The notes beneath the pieces were generated by a model. The model saw only the letters and a list, made by a program, of their open reading frames with translations, had not been told where the DNA came from and searched no databases. A program made the position numbers and the translations under genes. From contig NZ_JBCHVB010000003.1 of NCBI RefSeq assembly GCF_039023475.1, forward strand, positions 124,001-188,000: a DNA stretch of 64,000 nt, given 5' to 3'. Source of the DNA: Erwinia sp039023475 (lineage in GTDB: Bacteria; Pseudomonadota; Gammaproteobacteria; Enterobacterales; Enterobacteriaceae). Shown here piece after piece: positions 28,301 through 40,300 of this stretch; position 1 is the first letter of the stretch, and every line of letters starts with the position of its first letter.

Positions 28301-31300
28301 GCGTGACCGCTGGCAATGGCCAAAACGTCACCAGCAGCAGCCCGTTAAACGTCATTCTGGACAGCCTTCCCGTCCCCACGCTGCAAACGCCGTTTACCGA
28401 CGGTACGCTGACGAATGCCGAGGCGACGATTGAGCAGACGCTGACCGGACAGAGCGGCGTACAAGGCCAGGGGCAGACGGTGACCGTGACTATTGCGGGT
28501 ACAGACTATCCTGCTGCGGTTAACAGCGCCGGCGTCTGGACGCTGCTGCTTACGCCGGAAATCTTACAGGCGCTGCCGCAGGGGGAGACGGCCATCACGG
28601 TGACCGCTACCGATGTGGCGGGCAACACGGCCACCACGACCGCTTTGCCGGTCACAATTGATACCACGTTGCCGCTCTTTACGCTGGATCCTCTGGCGGG
28701 AGGCGACGGTATTCTCAATAGCGATGAGCAGGGTAATCCACTGGTGCTTTCGGGCACCGGCACCACGGGCGAGACGATCGCGGTGACGCTCAATCAAATT
28801 GAGTATGTCACCACGGTTGATGCAAATGGCAACTGGCGCCTTGAGGTGCCGGTGGCGGATTTAGCCGCGCTGGCTGATGGCCCTTATACGCTGGTGGTTA
28901 ACGCCAGCGATGCGGCTGGAAACGTCACCACGCAAAGCGATCTGCTGAGGGTGGACACCGCAGCGCCAGCCTTCACGTATGCGCCGATAGCGGGCGATAA
29001 CATTATCGATCGGGTTGAGCAGAACCAGCCGCTGGTCATTACCGGCACGGGTAACGAGGGGGACACCGTGACCGTCACGTTGGGCGGTCAGGATTTTACC
29101 ACCAGGGTAGATGCCAACAACTTATGGAGCGTTACCGTACCGCCCGCCGTGCTGGCGAATCTCAGCGAAGGAGACAACAGCGTCACCGTGACGGCCACCA
29201 CGCCGGCAGGTAACAGCCTGAGCCAGGTTGCTACCGTCGCGCTGGATACCAGCATGGATATCGCGCTGATTGTGAACACGATCGCAGGTGATGGGCAGGT
29301 CAATGCCGCCGAAGCCGCCGCAGGCTTTAACGTAAGCGGCAGCGTGCCGGACAATACCACCACCGTGGTGGTGAACGTTAACGGCGTGGATTATCCCGCG
29401 ACCGTGGAAGCCAATGGTTTGTGGAGCGCCGCCGTTCCGGCTGGGGTACTCGTCAATCTTGCCGATGGCACTTATCCGGTACTGGTTACCGCGACGGCGG
29501 CCGGTGGCGGAAGCGTCACCGTACCGAGTTCCGTACTGCTGGATGCCACGCTACCCGAATTTACCCTGGCAGCACCTTCCGGTGACGGATTCCTTAACCT
29601 GGCGGAGCAGGAACAGCCCCTGTCCCTGAACGGAACAGGGGAAGCCGGGGACAGCATACGCGTTACGCTGAACGGCGTGCCCTATACGGCAAGGGTTGAC
29701 GACGCGAACAACTGGTCAGTTACCGTTCCGGTAGCGGATGTTGCCGGTCTTACCGACGGCGATTATCCGGTTAATGTAACGGCGACCGATGCGGCGGGCA
29801 ACAGCACCACGCAAAGCAGCACGTTGACGGTTGACCTCACGCCGCCTTTCCTGACGGTGAACCCGGTGAGTGGCGATGGCGTACTGAATGCCGCCGAGCA
29901 GGGGCAACCGCTGACGGTGAGCGGAAGTGCTGAAAGCGGCTCGGCCATTATCGTCACGCTGGAAAACGTCGATTACACCGCGACGGCGGGGCCGAATGGG
30001 CAGTGGACGCTGGCTATTCCGGCGACCGGCCTGGTGGCGTTAACAAATGGCGAGTATACGCTGACCGTAGTTGCCACCGATCCGGCAGGTAATACGAACA
30101 GCGTGGACAGTCCACTCACCGTAGTCGTCGATGCTGATTCACTGCCGACGCTCTCCCTGAATGATTTTGCCGGTAATAATATTCTCGACGCCGCCGAACA
30201 GCAGGTCGACCAGCAACTCAGTGGCATCGTCGCCAACGTTGAGGCAGGCCAGAGTGTCACGGTGACGCTGAACGGGACCACCTACACCGGACTGGTGCAG
30301 GCCAGCGGCGCCTGGAGCGTGACCATTCCGGCCGCCGCGCTGGCCGGGCTTGAGGACGTCAGCCAGAGCTACACCGTGGCGGTGGAGGATGTGGCAGGCA
30401 ACCTCGCAACGGCAAGCGGCAGCTTTGAGGTGAATACGCTCGCCAGCGGCCTGGCGATCAACCCGGTGAGCGGTGATGGCTATCTCAACGCCGGAGAGGC
30501 GCTCAGCGATCTGGCGCTCAGCGGCACCTCGGCCAACGTGGCGGAAGGCACCACGCTGACCGTCACGCTTAACGACGTTGACTACACCGCGCTGGTTGGT
30601 CCCGATGGGACATGGAATCTGGTTGTTCCGGCGGCCGATCTGGCGGCGTTAACCGAAGGACCTTTAACGGTCACGGTAAGCGGGACCGATGCGGCAGGCA
30701 ATCCGGTAAGCGGCGATGCCACGCTGAATGTGGCAACCACGCTGCCAGTCATTACCACAGATACGCCGTTTGGCGACGGTACGCTGAACGGAAATGATGC
30801 GCTGAACGGACAGACGCTGACCGGCACTACGGGCCTTACCGGCGACGGGCAGACCGTCAGCGTGGTGATTAATGGGACTACGCTGCCTGGTACAGTAGAT
30901 GGCAGCGGTAACTGGAGCATCAGCGTTCCGGCGGATATTCTCCAGGCGCTGCCGCAGGGCGGCACGCCAGCTACCGTGACCGTCAGCGATGCGGCGGGCA
31001 ACAGCGCCACCAGTGAAGTCGCGCTGAATGTGGATACCCTGCCGCCAGTCCTGACCGTCGGGGATCTGGCAGGTGATGGCATCCTGAACGCCGCTGAGCA
31101 GGAGAGCGATCTGCCCGTCAGCGGCACGGGAGAGAGTGGCGATACCATCGTCGTCACCCTGAACGGAGTGGAATACAGCACCACCGTGAATCCGGAGGGA
31201 GAGTGGACGTTAACTATTCCAGCGGTGGATCTGGCCGGGCTGACCGACGGTAACTACAACGTCAGCGTGACGGCGACCGATGCGGCGGGTAACGCGCTTT

Positions 31301-34300
31301 CGCTCAATAATCCGCTAACAGTAAAAGCAGATGCAGCCAATCTTCCGACGCTGACGGTCAACCCGTTCGCCGGGAATGACATCGTGGACGGCGCAGAACA
31401 GCAAACTGCACAGCTTCTGTCCGGCTCCACAAGCAATGTCGAGCCGGGACAGACGTTAACCGTTACGCTGGGCGACCAGATCTATACCACCCAGGTTCAG
31501 GCCGACGGCACCTGGAGCCTCAGCGTGCCCGCCGGTGCACTTGCAGAGCTGGCTGACGGCACCACAGCAATCAGCGTTGCGGTCAGCGATGTGGCGGGGA
31601 ATCCTGTTACCGTCAGCCGCGATGTCACCGTCAACAGCGCAACCTCGGGCATCAGCATTGACGCGCTCAGCGGCGACGGCTTCCTCAACGCTACGGAGGC
31701 GCAGGATGCGCTGATCGTGACCGGCACAACGGCCAACGTTGCGGCGGGCAGCACGGTGACGATTACCTTTAACGGTCAGACCTTTACCGGAGAAGTGGGG
31801 ATTAACGGCGCATGGAGCGCGATTATTCCCGCCTCCTCGCTGGCCGGTCTTCCTGACGGTAACGCCACGCTGACGGTCACGGCCACGGATGCGATCGGAG
31901 AGCCAGTCTCCAGCAGCGGTGCCCTTGAGGTGCGGGTTAACCAGCTGCCGCAGCCAGTCCTGGATACGCCATTTACCGATGGCGTTCTGAATGGCAGTGA
32001 AGCGGCGGTCACGCAGACGCTGACGGGTAATACCGGCGTAACGGGAAATGGTCAGACCGTGTCGCTGGACATTAACGGTGGAACCCTCGCGGGCGTGGTA
32101 GATGCCGACGGCAACTGGAGCATCAGCGTGCCTTCAACGGCGCTTCAGGCGCTACCGCAGGGCGATAACACGCTGACGGTCACCGTTGGCGACGCCGCAG
32201 GCAATAGCAGCGAGCTGCCTGTTCCGGTGCGTGTGGATACCACAGCGCCAACCCTTTCGCTGGACCCGGTTGCCGGTGATGGCGTGATCAATGCGGGGGA
32301 AGCGGCAGCGGATATTACCATCAGCGGCGGCAGTACCGGCGCGGAGGCGGGCCAGAGCGTCACGGTTTCGCTCTACGGGCAGAATTACACCACCACTACG
32401 GATGCGGATGGAAACTGGAGCCTTCAGCTGCCGGCCGGTCTGCTGGCGAATGCCCCAGACGGCAGCTATCCGCTGACCGTTACGCTCAGCGATGCGGCAG
32501 GCAATCCCACCTCCACCACCGCCGACGTGACGCTGTCGACCCTGTCGCTACAGCCCACTATCGATACGCCTTTCGGTGACGGCTTCCTCAATATCAGCGA
32601 GTCTCAGACCGACCAGCTGCTGAGCGGCAGTACCGGCGTCAGCGGCGTGGGTCAGTCCGTTGTGGTCAATATCGCCGGCGCGGATTATACGGCGACCGTC
32701 GATGAGAACGGCAGCTGGACGCTGCCGGTTGCCACCGCCACGCTCCAGCTGCTGGAGAATGGCGCACAGGCAATTACCGTGACCGCAACGGACGCGCAGG
32801 GCAATACCGGCGTGACGAACAGCACCATTACCGTCGATCTGGTTGCGCCAACGCTCCAGCTTGATGCGATCGCAGGCGATAACATCATCAATGCGGCGGA
32901 GATCCTCCAGCCAGTCGCTATCACCGGCACAGCGTCCCTCAGTGAGGTGGGACAGCAGGTCACTATTACGTTTAACGGTCAGAGTTATCAGCAGGTCGTT
33001 CAGGATGATGGCAGCTGGCGGCTCGATCTCCCTTCCGGCGTCACCCAGGGGCTGGCGGACGCGACTTATCCTGTCACGGTTACGCTGACCGATAGCGCAG
33101 GGAATACCGTTACGGACGATCTTTCCGTCACGGTTCAGGCCTCTCCAGCCAACCTGCCAACGATTGCGATCGATCTTGTTTCGCAGGATGACTACATTAA
33201 CCGTGCCGAAACGGCAGAAGATCTGATCGTTTCCGGGACAACCACGAATGTCGGTATTGACCAGGTGGTCACGGTAACGCTTAACGGCATTAGCTATACG
33301 GCTGATGTGCAGGCAAACGGCAGCTGGAGCGCGACCCTGCCTGCGGCGGACGTCGCTGTGCTGGCGGACGGCGCCCAGACTATCAGCGTCTCGGTGAGCG
33401 ATGCCGCCGGTAACCCGGCCAGCACTACGCGTGATGTCATCAAGGTGGCACAGGATGCTTCGCTGCCTACCATCACCATCGATCCCGTTACCAGTGATGA
33501 CGTCGTGAATACGCAGGAAGCGCAAAACGGCGTGCAGATCACCGGGAGCAGCCAGCGCATTCCGGCCGGCGAAACCATTACCGTTACGCTCAACGGCAAT
33601 ACCTATCCGGCGACGGTGGATGCGGAAGGGAACTGGACCGCGACCATCCCGCCTGCGGATGCCCAGGCCCTTAGCCAGGGCAGTAATGACGTCACCGCTG
33701 ACGGCAGCGATGTGGCGGGCAACCCGGTCTCCACCACCGGCAGCTTTAATGTCGATACCGTCCCGCCACTGCTGGCGGTTACCCTGAGCGCCGGTGCGGA
33801 TGATGTGCTTAACCTTGCTGAAGCGCTGACCGGCCTGACCGTCAGCGGCACCACCGATGCAGGCCTGCTGGTAAACGTGACCTTAAACGGCAACAGCTAC
33901 AGCGTCACGGCGGACGGCGACGGCAGCTGGAGCCTGCTTATTCCTGCCGCCGATCTGCTGGCGCTGGAGGATGGGCAGGTGGATCTGGGCGTCTCCGTAA
34001 CGGACGCTAACGGTAACACCTCCAGCGATCTGGTTGAGCTGGGCGTGGCGATCAATACGCTCCCGCAGCTCACGCTTGCGACGCCTTTTGTTGATGGTCT
34101 GCTTAATGCAGCCGAAGCCGCCGCGGAACAGACGATCGGCGGAACCGCAACCAATCTGGCGGAGGGCACGGCGGTCGTCGTCACCGTCGGCAACCTGACG
34201 TTTAACGGTACGGTCGGCGCGGATAATACCTGGAGTGCCATCTTGCCTGCCGGTGCGCTTACCGCGCTGGGCGATGGCGCATTCCAGCTTTCCGTGACTG

Positions 34301-37300
34301 CCGCAGATGTGGCAGGCAACCCGGCAAGTGCGGAGACGAGCGTTGAATTGCTGGTAGCCAGTCTGCCGGTAGCGACTATCAATACGCCGTTTGTGGACGG
34401 GCTGCTGAACGCGACAGAAGCGGGCGTGGATCAGATTATCAGCGGCACCACCGGGATCGCCGGGGCGGGGCAGACCGTTACGCTGAATATTGACGGGGAG
34501 CTGCCGTTAACCGCGGTCGTTGATGCGCAGGGTCAGTGGAGCGTCACGCTCAGCCCGGCCCAGCTTGCCGACATCGGCAACGGCTCACACACTATCGACG
34601 TCACCGTAAGCGATCGTGCAGGCAATACCAGCACTGACAATATCGACTTCACCGCCATCATTACCGGCCTGCCGGCCCCTGCGCTGGACACGCCGTTTAC
34701 CGACAGCGTGCTGAACGCTGCCGAGGCGGCGGCAGGCGGGGAACTGACGGGCGTCACCGGGATAACTGGCGCACAAACCGTCACCGTCAGCGTGAACGGT
34801 ACCGCCTATACGGCAGCGGTGGATGAGGCAACCGGCGTCTGGAGCCTGGCGCTGCCGGCCAGCCTGCTGACGACGCTGCCGGACGGCTCATGGCCGATCA
34901 CCGTGACGGTGACCGATAGCGTGGGCAACGTCGGCACGACGGATGGCTCGCTGCTCGTGGCCATCAACGACCTGCCGGATGTCTCCATTAATCTGCCGTT
35001 TGGCGACGGTCAGCTTAACCTGGCTGAAGCGGGTGTCGCTCAGGTGCTGAGCGGTTCCACCGGCAAAATTGCCCCGGGACAAGCCGTCACCGTCAGCATT
35101 GACGGCGGCGCACCGCTCGCGGCAACGGTAAACGCTAACGGCGACTGGTCACTCAGCCTTGATCCGACGGCGCTGACGGCGCTGGGCAGCGGACCGCACA
35201 GCGTGCTGGTTACCGCGACGGACAGCGCGGGCAACAGCGATACGACCACGCTGGGCTTTGAGGCGAGGCTGACGCTGCCGGAACCGACCATCGCAACGCC
35301 ATTTGGCGACGGCACGCTGAATATCAGCGAGGCGGGCGCGGCAGTTACCCTGACGGGAACAACAGGGGTGACCGGAGCTAATCAGGGCGTTCAGCTACAG
35401 ATTGACGTCGGCGGCACGATCTATACCGGCGTGGTTGATGAGGAGGGTGCCTGGAGCGTGGCGCTGCCGGCTGGGGCGCTAAGAGGCCTGGGCGACGGGC
35501 CGCACAGTATTGAGGTCACCGTTATCGACCCGGCGGGCAATACTAATACCGAAACCGTTGATTTTATCGCTGCGCTGACGCCGCCCGTACCGGCTCTGGA
35601 TGTGCTGTTTACTGATGGTTTCCTCAACGGTGGCGAAGTTACCGCAGGCGCCTCGCTTTCTGGCACAACGGGCGCGGTCGGTGACGGCCAGAGCGTGACG
35701 GTGACGCTTGGCGGCATCGACTATCCGGCAGCGGTCGTCGCGGATGGCAGCTGGACGCTGGCTCTGACGACTGAACAGCTTGCTGCGCTGCCACAGGGGC
35801 CGGCAAACATCACCGTGCTGGCAACCGACGGCGCAGGCAATACCGCTTCGGTGGCAGGCAGCTTTACGGTGGATACCGTCGCTCCGGTTGTGACCATCAA
35901 TCCGCTTACCGCTGATAATACCCTTACTTACGTGGAGAGCCTGACCAATCAGACGCTGAGCGGAACGGTCACCGGGGCGAGAGTAGGGCAGCCTGTCACC
36001 GTCACCATCGGCGACGTCACGCTCTCCGGCGTGGTTCAGGCCGGGGGCGTCTGGTCAGTCACGCTATCCCCGACGGCGCTGGCGGCGCTCGGCACCGGCG
36101 AGACCGGGGCCATTGCCGTCTCGATAGTCGATTTGGCGGGGAATACTGGGACGGCGGACGCGACCGTTAACCTCGATCTGACAATCCCGGCTGCGCCATG
36201 GTTTACGCTGGCTCCGATTTCAGACGACAACATCATTAACGCGGCCGATACCGGTACGCTGACCATCAGCGGATCTTTCGCCAATCTGCCGTTCGGCGAG
36301 GGGGAGGAAAGCGGTACCGTCACGGTGACGGTAGATGGCGTCCCTGTCGGCACGGCGGTCATCACCGGCGCTGATGGCAGCTGGTCAATTACCCTGCCGA
36401 ACGATGCTGCAACGCTGCCGGAAGGTACGCTTAACGTCGTCGCCACGCTGGAAACGACGGATGGCGACAGCCTCACCAGTAGCGATCCGCTCATCGTGGA
36501 TCGCGTTGCGCCAACGCTGACGATTAATCCGTTTGCGGGTGACAACATTCTGAACGGCACTGAAGCGACCGTTGCGCAGACCATCAGCGGCACGGCGTCA
36601 GTCAGTGAAGAGGGCAGAACGGTTACTGTGACGCTGAACGGCAATACCTATACGGCGGTCGTGCAGCCTGATGGTACCTGGTCAACCTCCGTTCCGGCAG
36701 GCGTCCTCCAGGGCCTTGACGATCGGGACTACGAAATTACCGCCAGCCTGACGGATGCGGCGGGCAATCCCGGCGCTTCTGCCAGCACTGTCACCGTCGA
36801 TACCGGCGCGCCGCTGCTACAGGTGGATGCATTACTGGGTAACAACATCCTTAACGCCGTGGACATTCTCGGCACGCAGGTGCTGACCGGGAACGCTTCC
36901 GGGGCGGAAGGGCAAACCATTGGACTCTATCTGGGGGACAACTCCCCGATCGCAACGGCGATTGTCAATGAGGATGGCACCTTCAGCCTTGACCTGACGC
37001 CGCAGGTGCTGGGTAATCTGGCGGAAGGGACGCTGGTCTTTGGCCTGCGCGTCAGCGATGCGTCCGGTAATCAGACCGACGCCACCCTGACGGTCAATAA
37101 AGTCGTTAACACCGCGCTGAATCTGGTGGTGGATTCCGTGTTTGGCGACGGTTTCCTGAACGCGGCCGATACCGCCGTGGCGCAGGTGATCACCGGCGTC
37201 GCCACTTCAGCGGGCATTGGCGCAACCGTATCGCTGGCGATTGGCGGCACCACGCTGGAAGCCGCAGTGGGGCAGGACGGGAAGTTTGCGCTGGTGGTGC

Positions 37301-40300
37301 CACCGAGCGTACTGGGCCTGCTGAGCGGTGGCGAGCTGGATCTGGATCTGGTGCTGACCGATGCGGCGGGCAATACCCGTACCATTGGAGAAACGGTGAC
37401 GGCGATTCTGGAAACGCCGGTCATCGGCAGCCTCACCGGCCTGTTTGGCGGCGATAACCTGCTGAACATCGTTGAATCGGGCCTGACTCAGACCATTGGC
37501 GGCACCATCGATGCCGTTACCGGGTCGGACGTTATTGTCACCCTGGGCAGTAAATCTTATACCACGACGCTGACTGCGGGCGGCAACTGGAGCCTGACTA
37601 TTCCGCCACTCGATCTCGGCGCGCTGACCAATGGTACTCTCGCGCTCGGCGTCAGGGTGGTCGATCCGGCAGGCAATACCGCTTCCTCCTCCGTGAATGT
37701 CGGCATCTTTACCCAGCAGCCTTCTATTACCCTCAGCCCGCTTTTTGGCGACGGCATTCTTAATATCGCCGACGTGCTGGTTAACCAGACTATCAGCGGT
37801 ACGGTGAATAACGTGGCGGCGGGTACGCTGGTGACGCTCAGCATTGGCAATACAACGGTAGAGGCCAGCGTCGGTCAGAACGGCGCATTTAGCGCCACGG
37901 TCACGCCGGATATTCTCGGCACTCTGACCAGCGGTAACCTCACGGTAGGGGCGAGCCTGACCGATCCGGCAGGGAACACGGCTTCCACCTCGCTGGGCGC
38001 CGTGGTCAAGCTGACCGCGCCCGTCATCAGCATTAACCCATTGTTCGGCGACGGCCTGCTGAACGTGGCGGACGCGCTGCTGGGACAGGCGATTGGCGGC
38101 ACCATTACCGGGGCGGAACCGGGGTCGCGTGTGGTCATCAGCGTTGCCGGCACGCAGTTTGTCACCACGACGGCAGCCAACGGCACCTTTAACATTGGTC
38201 TTTCTCCGGCGATTCTCCAGGGGCTGGCCGATGGCGATCTGTCGGTTGGCGTCAGCGTGACGGACAGCGCGGGTAACACCACCAGCACCACGGCTGGCGC
38301 GATTGTTGGCGTACAAAATCTGCCGACGATTACGCTCAATCCGCTGTTTGGCGACGGCGTGCTTAACCTGCTGGAGTCGCTGGTCACGCAAACCATCTCA
38401 GGCACGGTGGGCAATGTGGCGGCCGGCTCCTCGGTCACTATCCGCCTGGGTAACAGCACCGTAACGGCGGAAGTGGCGCAAAACGGTACCTTCAGCGCCA
38501 CGGTCTCTCCGGCGATCCTCAGCACCTTGCTGGACGGTAACCTGACCGTCGGCGTGTCGGTCACGGACAGGGTGGGGAATACCTCCAGCGTTAACGCGGG
38601 CGTGAAGGTTGGTATTGGCGTTTCGCCATCGGTAACACTCAATACGGTGTTCGGCGATGGGGTCCTCAGCGCCGCCGATCTGAACACGACGCAAACCCTC
38701 AGCGGAACAGCCACTAACGTGGCGGCGGGATCGGCTATCAGCGTCACTCTGGGAGGAAATGCCTACAGCACCACGGTGAACGGCAGCGGGGGCTGGAGCC
38801 TGAGCGTACCGAAAGCCGATCTCACCGCGCTGGCTAACGGGACCCAAACGGTGAACGTAACGGTGACCGACGCCTACGGCAACACCGCCAGCAACAGCGG
38901 TTCGCTGAGCGTGATTGCGCAAACGCCACCAACGATCACACTGACCAGCATCTTCGGTGATGGGTTGCTGAACGCGGCGGACGCACTGACGGCGCAGACC
39001 ATCAGCGGCACAACCACTAATGCGGAAGGTTCCACCATCAGAGTCAGCGTAGGCGCAGCGAACTTCACCACCATCGTCGGAACCAACGGCGCGTGGAGCG
39101 TCTCCGTTCCTGCAACCACGCTGGCGGCACTGCCGGATGGCACCAGAGATGTCACCGCCACGCTGACCAACGCGGCAGGCAATACCGGCACCGGCACCGG
39201 CAGCGTTCTGGTAGGTATCCAGACGCTGCCCACCGTGACGCTGACGCCAGCCTCCGTCTTTGGTGGCGATCATTACCTTAATCTCAGTGAAGCCAGCGTT
39301 GCGGAGACAATCAGCGGCACCTCCACGAATGCCGTGGGCAGCAACGTGTCGGTGAACGTGGCCGGTAATATCTTTACCACCACCGTCGGGGCGAACGGGA
39401 GCTGGGGCGTCACCGTACCCTCAACCACGCTGAGAGGAATCGCGGACGGCAGCCATTCCATTCGCGTGACCCTGACCGACAGCGTGGGTAATACCTCCAC
39501 AGCCAGCGATACCTTTACGGCAGTTACCCAGAATCTGCCGGTTATCGGTGTCGATCCCGTTCTCAGCCTGGTCAGCGTCCTGCTGACCGGCCTGACCATC
39601 AGCGGCGGCACGCTAAACCTGGCGCAGGGAACGCGGCTGAACGTGACGCTGAACGGCACCACGAGGCAGGCCACCGTTGACGCGCTGGGGCTCTACAACG
39701 TGAAATTTACCGGCGGCCTGCTGACCGCGCTCAGCCTGAACAGTATCGTCACGGTTTCTGCGGTAGATGCAGCGGGTAACCCGGTTACCACCAGTACGAC
39801 GCTGCTGCTGGGCTCGCTGTTGCCGGTTGCCACTCCTTCTGCGGTGGCTGCCACGGCGCTGCTGGCGGTGGCGGCCGATGATGCGGGCGCAGCGGCCGCG
39901 ACGGCCAACCAGACCAGCGGCAACGGTGAGGAGGGCAACAGCGCCGCCGTTCAGCCCACCACGGTTGATTCAACGCTGGTCACCGGCAGTGATACCCGCG
40001 CGACCGATACGATGACCAGCGCCGCTACCTCCGGAGATCTCGCCAGCAGTGGCACGACGGCAACGCAAGCGGATAGCGGAGAATACAGCATCGGCGGCCT
40101 GATTATCACGCTGGCTGACGGCCAAAGCGTGGAGGGCGCCTCGGTTACCGGCAGCAGCGGCGAGGATCTGGTGATGCTGAACACACTCAATTTTGACCAT
40201 ATTGATGGCGGAGCCGGCACGGATACCCTGATGCTGACCGGGGAGAATATGGCGCTGGACCTGACTTCGCTCGGTCTGAAAATTGAGAACATTGAGGTTA

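Noticed and set aside
37207..38391. 394-codon antisense frame inside the giant adhesin gene, plus many others on the minus strand
   Set aside because: They repeat with the period of the Ig units and simply mirror codon bias of the repeats.
22966..39825. CRISPR-like or satellite array
   Set aside because: The periodicity is about 300 bases, protein-coding and diverged; no short direct repeats with unique spacers.
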